A stretch of 64,000 bases of DNA, from positions 1-64,000 of the forward strand of contig NZ_FOKK01000003.1 in the NCBI RefSeq assembly GCF_900112005.1. The letters are read 5' to 3'. Within the stretch, counting starts at the first letter, position 1. Each line of letters starts with the position of its first letter. A program made the position numbers and the translations under genes. This document shows, one piece after another, positions 1 to 8,401 of this stretch. Source of the DNA: Algoriphagus aquimarinus (GTDB lineage Bacteria; Bacteroidota; Bacteroidia; Cytophagales; Cyclobacteriaceae). Below the pieces are notes generated by a model. That model ran no database searches and was not told the origin of the DNA. It saw nothing but the letters and a program-made list of their open reading frames with translations.

Positions 1-264
1 ACAGAAAGCTATGATCCATACCAAAATGCGGTGGCAGAAAGAGTCAACGGAATACTGAAACATGAATTTATTCTGGGGATCATAATCCATGATTTAGAAC
101 TGATGGACAAACTGATAAAAGAGTCTATTTATATTTACAATAATGAAAGACCACATTGGAGTTGTCGGATGGAAACACCAACCAAAATGCACCTGCAAGA
201 CAGCATAAAGATTAGAACCTACAAAAAGAAAAATAGCACCGTGTCGAAACCCGATGCTATCTAA
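1..264 (+). CDS. IS3-family transposase OrfB, C-terminal part (partial at window edge)
   Basis: The open frame runs from base 1 and therefore starts upstream of the window. The visible 87 residues contain NAVAERVNGILKHEF, the region around the third catalytic acidic residue of the DDE/rve integrase core in IS3 transposases (usual pattern N-x3-E-x5-LK-E). The following helix with NNERPH is also typical of IS150-like OrfB, where YN..RPH is common. The product would cut and join the element ends together with OrfA. Whether the whole element is intact cannot be judged. It lies about 100 bp upstream of nfeD-floA. Confidence 0.85.
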   Translation, partial: TESYDPYQNAVAERVNGILKHEFILGIIIHDLELMDKLIKESIYIYNNERPHWSCRMETPTKMHLQDSIKIRTYKKKNSTVSKPDAI

Positions 265-304
265 ATTATCCTTTAAAACTGTAACGCCTATTCAGGACTA
301 GTCA
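1..304 (+). mobile_element. Right end of an IS3-family (IS150-like) insertion sequence
   Basis: The window opens inside a transposase reading frame that ends at 264. About 15 bp later comes TGTAACGCC...CTAGTCA (280-304), which looks like the terminal inverted repeat of Bacteroidetes IS3-family elements, whose right ends commonly read TGT-N-AC-CC-TATTCAGGAC. The left part lies outside the window, so neither the paired repeat nor the target duplication can be checked. The exact right boundary is inferred. Confidence 0.6.
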
Positions 305-364
305 TTGACAAGGGATACCTAGGAAACTTGTATTTTAGACATCTATTCTTTTTATGAAAAGTCA

Positions 365-823
365 ATGACAATCATCGTTCTATCCAGCCTACTTATTATT
401 GGCCTTGTTCTTTTACTCGCCGAGGTTCTATTTGTCCCTGGAACTACTGTAGTAGGAGTCTTTGGCCTTGCGGTGAGTTTGGCAGGCGTAGTCTATGCAT
501 TTTTGAGCTTTGACGCTGAAGTTGCTTGGTGGATTACATCTATTGCAGTTATTCTGAATCTTGTAGCAATAGTCTATGGTTTTAAATCGGGTCTTTGGAA
601 TCGTTTCTCTCTTAAGTCTTCCATGCAGGGTGGAGCTTTTGATGGACGTACTGATGCATTGCAAATAGGGATGCCAGGCAAAACTATTTCAGACCTAAAA
701 CCAATTGGAAAAGCTAGCTTTGGTGATGTAGTATATGAGGTGAAATCAGAAAATGGTTTTATTGCTGTGGAAACTGACGTCACTATTATCAAAATCGAAA
801 ACAATAAAATTTTAGTAAAATAA
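365..823 (+). CDS. NfeD-family membrane protein
   Basis: A 152-residue protein with two or three hydrophobic segments in the first 75 residues, the first at about 3-25. A short soluble domain follows, in which [29 protein letters not shown] sequence (about residues 100-126) matches the OB-fold of the NfeD family. This is the short form without the N-terminal ClpP-like protease. Short NfeD proteins are partners of flotillin-like proteins in membrane microdomains. Here floA starts one base after the stop, so the pair is almost certainly co-transcribed. An ATG at 365 gives the membrane segment immediately. The IS end upstream may affect its promoter. Confidence 0.85.
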   Translation: MTIIVLSSLLIIGLVLLLAEVLFVPGTTVVGVFGLAVSLAGVVYAFLSFDAEVAWWITSIAVILNLVAIVYGFKSGLWNRFSLKSSMQGGAFDGRTDALQIGMPGKTISDLKPIGKASFGDVVYEVKSENGFIAVETDVTIIKIENNKILVK

Positions 824-824
824 T

Positions 825-1844
825 ATGGAGAATTTAGATCCGAACAGTTCAATGTTCATCCTAGTGGCTGCGGTCGCAGGAATCGTCCTACTTTTCATCT
901 TCTTGTACTTTGTTCCGGTCAACCTCTGGATCACGGCTCAATTTTCCAATGTGAAAGTTGGGATAGGAGAGCTCATCGGGATGAGAATTAGAAAAGTGCC
1001 ACCAAGTATTATTGTTAATTCATTGATCACCGCTACAAAGGCTGGGGTAGAATTGACTACAAATGATTTGGAAACTCACTACATGGCTGGAGGTAACATT
1101 CCTAATGTGATCAGAGCGCTTATTTCTGCTGATAAAGCGAATATTAATCTGACCTTCAAACAAGCTACCGCGATTGATTTGGCTGGTAGAGATGTATTTG
1201 AAGCAGTACAGATTTCTGTAAATCCAAAAGTGATCAATACTCCTAATGTCGCTGCAGTGGCTGCGGATGGTATTCAGTTGATCGCTAAAGCTAGAGTAAC
1301 TGTGCGAGCCAATATTGCTCAGTTGGTTGGTGGTGCTGGTGAAGAAACTATTCTTGCTAGAGTAGGTGAGGGCATCGTTACTTCCATCGGTTCGGCAGCT
1401 ACTCATAAGAGTGTACTTGAAAACCCTGATAAAATCTCGAAGCTGGTTCTTCAAAGAGGTTTGGATGCTGGAACAGCATTTGAAATCTTATCTATTGATA
1501 TCGCTGACATTGATGTGGGAACTAACATTGGTGCGAAACTACAAATCGATCAGGCTTCTGCAGATTTGAAAGTAGCTGAAGCAAGAGCTGAAGAAAGACG
1601 TGCAATGGCTGTCGCTCTTGAGCAGGAGATGAAAGCTAGAAATGTGGAAATGAGAGCTAAGGTTATTGAAGCTGAAGCAGAAATTCCAAAGGCTATTGCA
1701 GAAGCATTCAGAACAGGTAAGCTTGGTGTGATGGATTACTATAGAATGGAAAACATCCAATCCGATACTTCCATGCGAGAATCAATTGCTAATTCCGATT
1801 CAGACTCGAACGACTCGTCAAAGGGTAAAAACGAGAAAAAATAG
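825..1844 (+). CDS. floA: Flotillin-like protein FloA
   Basis: A 339-residue protein of normal FloA length. An N-terminal hydrophobic anchor (about residues 9-32, ending in [13 protein letters not shown]) is followed by the conserved flotillin/SPFH region with [15 protein letters not shown] and [13 protein letters not shown] long Ala/Glu-rich coiled coil follows (about 240-300), and the tail is Ser/Asp-rich ([12 protein letters not shown]). FloA proteins scaffold functional membrane microdomains at the inner membrane. The gene follows nfeD with a one-base gap, the standard pairing. A strong bidirectional hairpin terminator begins right at its stop codon. Confidence 0.95.
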   Translation: MENLDPNSSMFILVAAVAGIVLLFIFLYFVPVNLWITAQFSNVKVGIGELIGMRIRKVPPSIIVNSLITATKAGVELTTNDLETHYMAGGNIPNVIRALISADKANINLTFKQATAIDLAGRDVFEAVQISVNPKVINTPNVAAVAADGIQLIAKARVTVRANIAQLVGGAGEETILARVGEGIVTSIGSAATHKSVLENPDKISKLVLQRGLDAGTAFEILSIDIADIDVGTNIGAKLQIDQASADLKVAEARAEERRAMAVALEQEMKARNVEMRAKVIEAEAEIPKAIAEAFRTGKLGVMDYYRMENIQSDTSMRESIANSDSDSNDSSKGKNEKK

Positions 1845-1868
1845 AAAAAGGGGCTTAGGCCCCTTTTT
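1845..1868. terminator. Bidirectional rho-independent terminator between floA and the WG-repeat gene
   Basis: GGGGC-TTAG-GCCCC hairpin (1850-1863) flanked by five A on the left and six T on the right, so it can act on both strands. The convergent WG-repeat gene has its stop codon inside the four-base loop (1855-1857). Confidence 0.85.
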
Positions 1869-3420
1869 TGTTTTTCTTTCCGGGTTCTTCACTGAGTTGA
1901 ATCACCGTAGGTACATATTTATTTTTTGTAAAAATCTGCTCATTTGCCCAATCGACAAGGATTTTTTCGTAAGCCAAAGGAAGGATTACTTCTCCAGCTT
2001 CGTTGATTACGCCTGTAAGGCCATCCTTTTGTACGATCACAAAATTCTTTCTTTCTCTTCTTAGCTTTTCGAATTCTGCAGGAATAACTTCATTTGCCTC
2101 ACTGTCGAGTAGTCCTGATTTACCTGACTTTTCTACCATGAAATATCCATCGGTGGTCCGGTAGATATTATCAAAGCCTTCGGTATTAAGAGCTGCTCCG
2201 AAGGTGTTTAAAAGGAAATATTTGCCATTCGCTTTCGCGATGGCTAAACCCTTCTGAAATGGCTTTATTTCCTCCCATGATGCATCAGAAACTAGCTCAC
2301 CGGATGAGCGAATTAATCCCCAATTCTGAGTTGTTCTGTAAGCGGCCATTTTCTCTGAAAATAAGGTTGTCTCTGCATACTGAGGTTTGATCACCCAGGC
2401 TCCAGATGCATTTACAAAACCAAAAGCACCTTTCGATTTAGCAGGAAAAAGCCCTTCATTACCGAATTTTATTTCATCTACCTCAAGCATAGGTTTTACT
2501 AACCATCCTTTTTTGCCTAATAAGCCAATTCTCGCATCCCGAAAATGAACATTGTACAAGTCTTGGCCGATTTTGTTGACAGCCGTCATACCCACGTCAT
2601 CAAGCAAAATACCATCGTCTTCCATCACGCGGCGAAGTTTGCCGTGGATGTATTCTAGCATGATATCATTCTCGAAAGTAATCTTGTGAAAAGAATTGTA
2701 GCGGATATTTGATTTGATATCATTACCCTCAATCAACAAATACTGATCTTGGTTGAATCCGTAGTAAAAATTGCCATGTGTGTGTTGCATCGTCTCGATA
2801 ATGGGATCCATCACATAGTTGCCTTCTCTATTAATCAAGCCGAAACCTGATGCTTCCTTTGCTAAAACAAACTCACCATTGTTATCGGAAAGGAGCTCGA
2901 AAGTTTTGTCCGGATTTGGAGATAAAGGCATAGAATACTCGGTGCCTTTACGGATGATTATTAAACCAGTATTTGTGATTTTTGCTTCATCCAATTCACC
3001 CAAGTAGGTCGTTTTATTAAATCCTCTTTGGAACAGCCAGTATTCATTGCCTTTGCTTGCCAAAAGCATATTGAAATAGGTGTCGATTTTGTCATATTCT
3101 AAAGGCAATACCTGCTGTCCATATTCGTGAAACGCGCCTATTCCCTTTGGGCCTTTCACAATTATCCAAGGCTCTAGGTATTGATAAATTTCCGTACCCA
3201 CTAGAGAAACCGCAGGTCTCAAATCACTTGACAATAATGAGAGTTCGTTTCCAGCCTTACCAATTCTCACGGTCTCACTTAGGAGATCAATCTCGTCGTA
3301 AATCAATCGTGACTGAAGTTGGATCTTAGTGTCATAAACTTCCCAAGATTGAGCTTGAGTAGTCTTAGTGATTAAGAATGTGAGAATGAGACTTACGAGT
3401 AGCGTAAAATTTTTATTCAT
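1855..3420 (-). CDS. Exported WG-repeat protein
   Basis: A 521-residue protein with a clear signal peptide (TLLVSLILTFLITKTTQAQS). Many imperfect repeats of the WG/KWG type follow: KKGWLVKPMLEVDEI, KGAFGFVNASGAWVIKPQYAE, NWGLIRSSGELVSDASWEEI, KSGLLDSEANEVIPAEFEKL and TGVINEAGEVILPLAYEKI. These beta-rich repeats are common in exported Bacteroidetes proteins of unknown function. They are thought to mediate binding; no catalytic motif is visible. The gene converges on floA and shares its terminator. The promoter probably lies between 3421 and 3454, separate from hemA because a hairpin lies between them. Confidence 0.8.
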   Translation of the reverse strand: MNKNFTLLVSLILTFLITKTTQAQSWEVYDTKIQLQSRLIYDEIDLLSETVRIGKAGNELSLLSSDLRPAVSLVGTEIYQYLEPWIIVKGPKGIGAFHEYGQQVLPLEYDKIDTYFNMLLASKGNEYWLFQRGFNKTTYLGELDEAKITNTGLIIIRKGTEYSMPLSPNPDKTFELLSDNNGEFVLAKEASGFGLINREGNYVMDPIIETMQHTHGNFYYGFNQDQYLLIEGNDIKSNIRYNSFHKITFENDIMLEYIHGKLRRVMEDDGILLDDVGMTAVNKIGQDLYNVHFRDARIGLLGKKGWLVKPMLEVDEIKFGNEGLFPAKSKGAFGFVNASGAWVIKPQYAETTLFSEKMAAYRTTQNWGLIRSSGELVSDASWEEIKPFQKGLAIAKANGKYFLLNTFGAALNTEGFDNIYRTTDGYFMVEKSGKSGLLDSEANEVIPAEFEKLRRERKNFVIVQKDGLTGVINEAGEVILPLAYEKILVDWANEQIFTKNKYVPTVIQLSEEPGKKNKKGA

Positions 3421-3454
3421 TTAACTATTGGTTATGCGGGATGGTCTTAAAGGT

Positions 3455-3493
3455 AAAATGACCAAAGGTTTGATTCAATCCTTTGGTCATTTT
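3455..3493. terminator. Hairpin terminator downstream of hemA
   Basis: AAAATGACCAAAGG (3455-3468) pairs perfectly with CCTTTGGTCATTTT (3480-3493), leaving an 11-base loop. The A/T ends let it work in either direction. It separates hemA from the next minus-strand gene. Confidence 0.85.
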
Positions 3494-3514
3494 TATTAGA
3501 GTTTGTAGTGCTTA

Positions 3515-4783
3515 CTACTCTGTTTTTACTTTTTCCAGATCAAACAAGTCCGAAATGATTTGGATCATTTCCTCTGCTTGATCACGTTGGCAAGCTGCTC
3601 GAAGTTGTACCACTGGAACTTTGAGTATTTTTTGCATCATGCTCTTAGTGATTTTGTCGATCACCGCATATTCTTTTTTATCAGCATTTTTTGCAAATCG
3701 TGCCATTTCTTCCTGGCGGATTTGTTCCAAAGACTGCTTGAGTTTGTTTATAGTGGGGGAGGCAATCATTTCCTTTTTCCAATCGAAAAACTCTTTGATG
3801 CTTTCCTCTATTATTTCTTCCACCTTTGGGACAGACGCTAAACGCTTTTCTAATGTTTCAGAAGCTTTACTGCGAATGTTGTCTACGTTATAAAGAACGA
3901 CACCAGGAACATCTTCAACTGAAGTTTCTATACTTCTAGGTACAGATAGATCAACAAGTAATTTATAGCTATTGATCTGGAATTTTTTCACCAATTCCTT
4001 CGTGATGAAAGGTTCAGAACGCTGAATAGAACAAACAATCACGTCTGCTTCTTCCATTGCTTCCAAGCAATTCTCAAACGGAACCACTTCAAAGCCCATT
4101 TCAGCAGCAATAGTGTCTGCTTTGCCTTGAGTTCTATTTGTGATTTTGACTTTTGCAGTAGGGAGGTGAACCATGTTCTTAGCTACATCCTCACCGATCT
4201 CGCCAACTCCTATCAGCAATATTCTAGGCTCGAATGTATTTGAAGTCAAGCTTTCAATCAATTCAATAGCTGCATAAGACAAGGAGGCTGCTCCATCTCT
4301 GAAGGCAGTTTCCTGCACGATTCGCTTATTGGTGAAAAAGACCGTGTGCATCAATCTATGTAAGAATGGCCCAGTCATATTCAAATCAGCAGACGCTTGA
4401 TAAGCTCTTTTCACCTGGTTGGAGATTTGAATATCACCTACTACCTGAGCTTCCAATCCCATAGATACTCTGAACAAATGTCGGATTGCGGCTCTGTCAT
4501 CATTGAAAATTTCAAAATACTCCAGATAATTAACGATATCCGTCAGTCCTTTTTCGAGACCAATCAACTTAATTATCTCCGTGCTAATGTCTTGATCGTG
4601 GCTGTAATATACCTCAGTTCTATTGCAGGTAGAAAGTATTAAGGCATCATTTAGGCTAAAAAAGTCTTTGATTTTCAGTAAGATACCATGTACAGCCTTC
4701 TCGTCCAGAGAAATAATTTCTCGGATTTGAACGGGGGCATTTTTATGTGATAAACTGAGTGCTCTAAATTTGACTTGCATCAT
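3515..4783 (-). CDS. hemA: Glutamyl-tRNA reductase
   Basis: 422 residues, normal for GluTR. It catalyses NADPH-dependent reduction of glutamyl-tRNA(Glu) to glutamate-1-semialdehyde, the first step of C5-pathway tetrapyrrole synthesis. The catalytic cysteine lies in STCNRTE (Cys53). HLFRVSMGLEAQVVGDIQI is the conserved GluTR core, and ILLIGVGEIGEDVAKNM is the NADPH-binding glycine motif. The helical dimerisation domain fills the C-terminus (about 320-422). Two ATGs are adjacent at the start (MMQVKF), so the true start may be one codon later. No other heme gene is adjacent. A hairpin terminator follows. Confidence 0.97.
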   Translation of the reverse strand: MMQVKFRALSLSHKNAPVQIREIISLDEKAVHGILLKIKDFFSLNDALILSTCNRTEVYYSHDQDISTEIIKLIGLEKGLTDIVNYLEYFEIFNDDRAAIRHLFRVSMGLEAQVVGDIQISNQVKRAYQASADLNMTGPFLHRLMHTVFFTNKRIVQETAFRDGAASLSYAAIELIESLTSNTFEPRILLIGVGEIGEDVAKNMVHLPTAKVKITNRTQGKADTIAAEMGFEVVPFENCLEAMEEADVIVCSIQRSEPFITKELVKKFQINSYKLLVDLSVPRSIETSVEDVPGVVLYNVDNIRSKASETLEKRLASVPKVEEIIEESIKEFFDWKKEMIASPTINKLKQSLEQIRQEEMARFAKNADKKEYAVIDKITKSMMQKILKVPVVQLRAACQRDQAEEMIQIISDLFDLEKVKTE

Positions 4784-4975
4784 GCTTAAGCTTGGACTGC
4801 AAATTTAACAGACAAAGACACGGGAAGTGCCATTTTGGGCAGGTATCTGTTAATTTGTAATCTTTCTAAATAACTATCTTCAATATTACTGCAATACTAG
4901 TGAGTATTGATTTCTGATTCTAATACTATTAACTTATGTCTTATAGATAGGGACTATCATTTTTTTTGAAATACT

Positions 4976-5659
4976 ATGAGAGCTAGATTTTTTTATTGGC
5001 TGAAAATTTATCTGGGATTCTCCAGTAAAGAATCACGTGGATTTGTGTTGCTAATTCCTGTTTTGCTCCTTCTTATTACCTTCAAAGGTGTTTTGAAAGA
5101 AATCCGAAATGCAAAAGCTGAGAATTTTCATATTCAATACTTAGCAACAATAGACAGTCTTGAAGCTTCTGGGATTATTCTTGTGAATTCACCTTTTCCT
5201 GTGTTCAATCCTCAGGATACTATTGTAAAAAAGTCCAGCTCGAAGCAGCTCGAAAATCTCAACAGAATCCCCTTTTCTGAAGCAGATTTAGTCATATTAC
5301 AAATAGTACCAGGGATTGGTCAAAGTACGGCAAGTAGGATCGTAAAGTTTAGAGAAAATCTTGGCGGGCTTCATCACAAAAGTCAGCTCACTGAAGTTTA
5401 TGGATTGAAACCTGAGACTATAGATGCAATATGGGAATACTTCGATTTTTCTCCAGCCATTTTTAAAAAATTAAAAATCAATCAGATTGAAGCAGATGAA
5501 TTGGCAAAGCATCCTTATATAACTTATGCGGAAGCAAAAGTTCTGATTGCCTATCGCAAGCAACATGGCTCATTTATGGCTCCAGATGATTTTATGAAAA
5601 TCAGAATATTCAAACAGGAATGGATAGATAAAATTGCCCCTTACCTAGATTTTCAATAG
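4976..5659 (+). CDS. Helix-hairpin-helix (ComEA-like) protein with N-terminal membrane helix
   Basis: 227 residues. A hydrophobic segment at about residues 24-38 (FVLLIPVLLLLITF) suggests membrane anchoring. The C-terminal half carries two helix-hairpin-helix units. The first contains ILQIVPGIGQSTASRIVKFRENLGGLHHKSQLTEVYGL (about 108-145), the second ITYAEAKVLIAYRKQHGSFMAPDDFMKI. This resembles the DNA-binding ComEA domain, and proteins of this architecture are widespread in Bacteroidetes. A role in DNA uptake is possible but unproven. It is divergent from hemA, with a 192-bp AT-rich gap. Confidence 0.75.
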   Translation: MRARFFYWLKIYLGFSSKESRGFVLLIPVLLLLITFKGVLKEIRNAKAENFHIQYLATIDSLEASGIILVNSPFPVFNPQDTIVKKSSSKQLENLNRIPFSEADLVILQIVPGIGQSTASRIVKFRENLGGLHHKSQLTEVYGLKPETIDAIWEYFDFSPAIFKKLKINQIEADELAKHPYITYAEAKVLIAYRKQHGSFMAPDDFMKIRIFKQEWIDKIAPYLDFQ

Positions 5660-5709
5660 GTGAAAGGAATCATTTTTACCAACTCCCCAATTTTCCCCAT
5701 CTTTGACCT

Positions 5710-6183
5710 ATGGATTCAAAGCTGGATCAAATCCAATTGCCTCAATTAAATCTTCCTCATTTCGAGCCCCAGCTTATGGAGAAGGAGGGGAAAATGTGGA
5801 TATTTGATTCACTACGCAAAAAACAACTCGTATTGACACCCGAAGAATGGGTTCGTCAGCACTGGATCAACTTCCTGATCACTAAGCTTAAATTCCCAAA
5901 AGGGCTATTGGCATTGGAAAAAGGGTTAGTTTACAACAAACTGCTCAAACGCACTGATTTGGTAGTTTGGGACAAAAATGGGAATCCGTATTTACTTATT
6001 GAGTGCAAGGCTCCTAAAGTAAAATTGACTCAAAAGACGATAGAGCAAGCATGTATGTATCATAAGGAATTGAAAACTCCTTATTTGTTAATTAGCAATG
6101 GGTTACAGCATATTTGTCTAAGCTTTGACTCTGTTGCGGAGAAGTTTACTCAGGAGAAAAGTTTTCCCGAACCTCCTCTTTAA
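5710..6183 (+). CDS. Stand-alone HsdR N-terminal-like (PD-(D/E)XK) domain protein
   Basis: 157 residues. After about 50 residues it contains GLVYNKLLKRTDLVVWDKNG followed by LLIECKAPKVKLTQKT and QACMYHKELKTPYLLISNG. This is the HSDR_N_2 pattern: D in RTDLVVW, then E-x-K in LLIECKAP, a PD-(D/E)XK nuclease core. There is no helicase part and no HsdM or HsdS nearby, so this is not a type I restriction system. Single-domain homologues are common chromosomal genes in Bacteroidetes; their function is not known to me. The gene starts 50 bp after the helix-hairpin-helix gene. Confidence 0.75.
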   Translation: MDSKLDQIQLPQLNLPHFEPQLMEKEGKMWIFDSLRKKQLVLTPEEWVRQHWINFLITKLKFPKGLLALEKGLVYNKLLKRTDLVVWDKNGNPYLLIECKAPKVKLTQKTIEQACMYHKELKTPYLLISNGLQHICLSFDSVAEKFTQEKSFPEPPL

Positions 6184-6200
6184 ATCCAGTGTTGTAAATT

Positions 6201-6208
6201 TACATTTG
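6201..6208 (+). promoter_or_regulatory. Putative Bacteroidetes-type -7 box upstream of the Crp/Fnr gene
   Basis: TACATTTG matches the TAnnTTTG -7 consensus of the Bacteroidetes primary sigma factor exactly and lies 29 bp before the ATG. A convincing -33 TTTG at the right spacing is not visible, so this is tentative. Confidence 0.35.
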
Positions 6209-6237
6209 TTAGCAACCTCAAAATAATTTGTTCGAGT

Positions 6238-6951
6238 ATGTCTAAAACCTCTTCCATCCATCCTTGTGACCTTTGTACCAGTCGGAAATTTTCTATGTTT
6301 TCTGAACTTACAGAAGAGCAGGCATGCAATATTTCTGACAACAAGAACATGATTTCGCACCGAAAAGGGCAAATGCTTTATTATGAAGGAGCCAAGCCTC
6401 TTGGAGTTTTTTGTGTGAATTCTGGTGTTATAAAGGTGTTCAAAACTGCCTCAAATGGTAAGGAACAAATTATTCATTTGGAGTCAAAAGGTGGGTTATT
6501 GGGCTATACGGCCTTACTTGGTGAGGAGAATTACACTAATTCTGCAATGGTGATAGAGGATGCCAAAATCTGCTTTATTCCGAAAGAGTCATTTCTTAAA
6601 ACCATAATTAGCAGTGGGCCATTTTTCAAAAAACTCACCAAAGCACTCAGTCATGAGATTGGAGTGATGGAAGAGAAGTTAGTAGATGCTTCGCAAAAGA
6701 GTATACGGGAGCGATTGGCGTATTTGCTTCTCCAACTTGCAAATTCTTATGGACTCGATGGTGCAGGTCATCAGCAGATTGACTTGGTACTAAGCAGGGA
6801 GGAGATTGCTAGCTTGATCGGAACTGCGACTGAATCTGTTATCCGATTGTTATCCGAATTCAAAAAAGATAAACTCATCGAACTGAAAGGCAAGAAAATC
6901 GTGATCTTGGATAAAGAAGGGCTAGTGAAGCTTTCAGATTTTTACGCCTAA
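6238..6951 (+). CDS. Crp/Fnr-family transcriptional regulator
   Basis: 237 residues. The cyclic-nucleotide-binding-type beta barrel (about 20-140) includes RKGQMLYYEGAKPLGVFCVNSGVIKVFKT. A dimerisation helix follows, then a winged helix with LSREEIASLIGTATESVIRLLSEF (about 180-205), the recognition-helix region of FNR-class regulators. Cysteines at 10 and 13 (HPCDLC), plus 30 and 59, could hold an Fe-S cluster as in FNR, but the spacing is not the E. coli one. It is probably a redox or oxygen-responsive regulator. The rhodanese gene follows by 36 bp and may be co-transcribed. Confidence 0.85.
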   Translation: MSKTSSIHPCDLCTSRKFSMFSELTEEQACNISDNKNMISHRKGQMLYYEGAKPLGVFCVNSGVIKVFKTASNGKEQIIHLESKGGLLGYTALLGEENYTNSAMVIEDAKICFIPKESFLKTIISSGPFFKKLTKALSHEIGVMEEKLVDASQKSIRERLAYLLLQLANSYGLDGAGHQQIDLVLSREEIASLIGTATESVIRLLSEFKKDKLIELKGKKIVILDKEGLVKLSDFYA

Positions 6952-6987
6952 GTTGAACATCGCAACTTGTATTTGGGTTAAAGCGAT

Positions 6988-7497
6988 ATGAAGTCTTACC
7001 TCTCTAAATACCTACTTGCGCTTTTACTAGTTCCTGTACTTTGCATTTTTTCTACTACTGTTAAGGCTCAATCAATTGCCTATAAAGTCTTACTCACCAC
7101 GCTTTACGATTCTAAATTCCCTGTCTTAAAGCCCGCTCAAATAAGTGAGTTGAGTACTTATCAAGTGTTGGATACACGTGAAAAAGAGGAGTTTGAGGTT
7201 AGTCATCTCAAAGATGCCGCTTGGGTGGGATACGATACTTTTACTCTTCAAAATGTAGCTTCTCTGGATAAAAATAAACCCGTTCTCGTGTATTGTACGG
7301 TAGGAGCACGATCTCAGGAGATTGGTAAAAAACTAAAAGATGCGGGATTCAAGGAGGTTTATAATTTGTACGGTGGCTTGATTGAATGGGCAAACGAGGA
7401 AAAACCAATTTTTCATGGAGATTCTACTACGCAGAAAGTGCATACCTATTCAAAATCTTGGGGTATTTGGATGACTAAAGGAGAAAAAGTTTATTAA
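6988..7497 (+). CDS. Exported rhodanese-like protein
   Basis: 169 residues. A signal peptide (LLALLLVPVLCIFSTTVKAQS) precedes one rhodanese domain with VLDTREKEEFEVSHLKDA and the active-site loop CTVGARSQ (Cys about 105), then GGLIEWANE. The catalytic Cys is present, so sulfur or persulfide transfer in the periplasm is possible; the substrate is unknown. It lies between the Crp/Fnr regulator and a DUF547 lipoprotein. Rhodanese and DUF547 genes in this setting suggest a redox-related set together with the reductase and polyferredoxin downstream, which is inference. Confidence 0.85.
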   Translation: MKSYLSKYLLALLLVPVLCIFSTTVKAQSIAYKVLLTTLYDSKFPVLKPAQISELSTYQVLDTREKEEFEVSHLKDAAWVGYDTFTLQNVASLDKNKPVLVYCTVGARSQEIGKKLKDAGFKEVYNLYGGLIEWANEEKPIFHGDSTTQKVHTYSKSWGIWMTKGEKVY

Positions 7498-7588
7498 ATC
7501 ACTGTTTTTGGTCTTCTATCCGACCATTTCTCAATTCTCTACATCCTTATTTTGAATCGGATCGTAAATCATCCTAAACACATTCCCT

Positions 7589-8350
7589 ATGAAAAATCTA
7601 AAAATCCATATTGCTCTTTTCTTCAGCATAATTCTTTTGAGCTGTCAAAGTTCAGTGCCTGGCATGGCTGAAACCACGCCGCCGAGTCACAAAACTTGGA
7701 ATGAATTGCTCAAAGCAAATGTGAGTGCTGACGGAAAAGTGAATTACAAAGGTTTTATCAAAGAGAAGGCGAAGCTAGAAGCGTATGTGAAGAGCCTCAG
7801 TGAAAATGCCCCTGATCGTAAAACTTGGTCAAAGGACGAGCAACTTGCTTACTGGATTAATGCCTATAATGCCTTTACCGTAACATTGATCGTCAATAAT
7901 TACCCTGTGGAAAGCATCAAGGATCTGGGGCCAAAATTGAAAATCCCGATGATTAAGGATGTGTGGCACTACAAATTTTTCAAAATAGGAGGTCAGGAGT
8001 CCAGTTTGGATGAGATCGAGCATTCGATTTTGCGAAAGGAATTTGAAGAACCTAGAATCCACTTTGCGATTAATTGCGCTTCTGTTTCCTGTCCACCATT
8101 GCTAAATGAAGCGTTCGAAGCCAAAACAATCGATTCCCAATTAGATAAGGTTGCTAAAAGTTTTATCAATTCTTCGAGAAATAAAATCTCCCCTGAGTCA
8201 GTTCAAATCTCTTCCATCTTCTCCTGGTTTAAAGGTGATTTTACTAAAAATGGGAGTTTGATTGACTTTTTGAATAAGTACAGCAAAGTCAAAATCAAGT
8301 CAGATGCTAAGGTTTCATTTATGGATTATGATTGGAATCTGAACGAATAG
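7589..8350 (+). CDS. DUF547 lipoprotein
   Basis: 253 residues. A lipoprotein signal (FFSIILLSCQSS, lipobox Cys near residue 19) is followed by a DUF547 domain: WSKDEQLAYWINAYNAFTVTLIVNNYPV, SLDEIEHSILRKEF, then IHFAINCASVSCPPL. The conserved NCAS-SCP motif is intact. DUF547 proteins are widespread and have no established activity that I can state. The gene is 28 bp upstream of the FAD-dependent oxidoreductase frame and probably in the same transcript. Confidence 0.85.
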   Translation: MKNLKIHIALFFSIILLSCQSSVPGMAETTPPSHKTWNELLKANVSADGKVNYKGFIKEKAKLEAYVKSLSENAPDRKTWSKDEQLAYWINAYNAFTVTLIVNNYPVESIKDLGPKLKIPMIKDVWHYKFFKIGGQESSLDEIEHSILRKEFEEPRIHFAINCASVSCPPLLNEAFEAKTIDSQLDKVAKSFINSSRNKISPESVQISSIFSWFKGDFTKNGSLIDFLNKYSKVKIKSDAKVSFMDYDWNLNE

Positions 8351-8401
8351 AACCAAGTTTTTGGTAAATTCCCAATTGTGCCCCCATCAAAACCAAATCC
8401 A

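Noticed and set aside
5710..6183. Type I restriction system
   Set aside because: Only the N-terminal nuclease-like domain is present. There are no helicase, methylase or specificity genes nearby.
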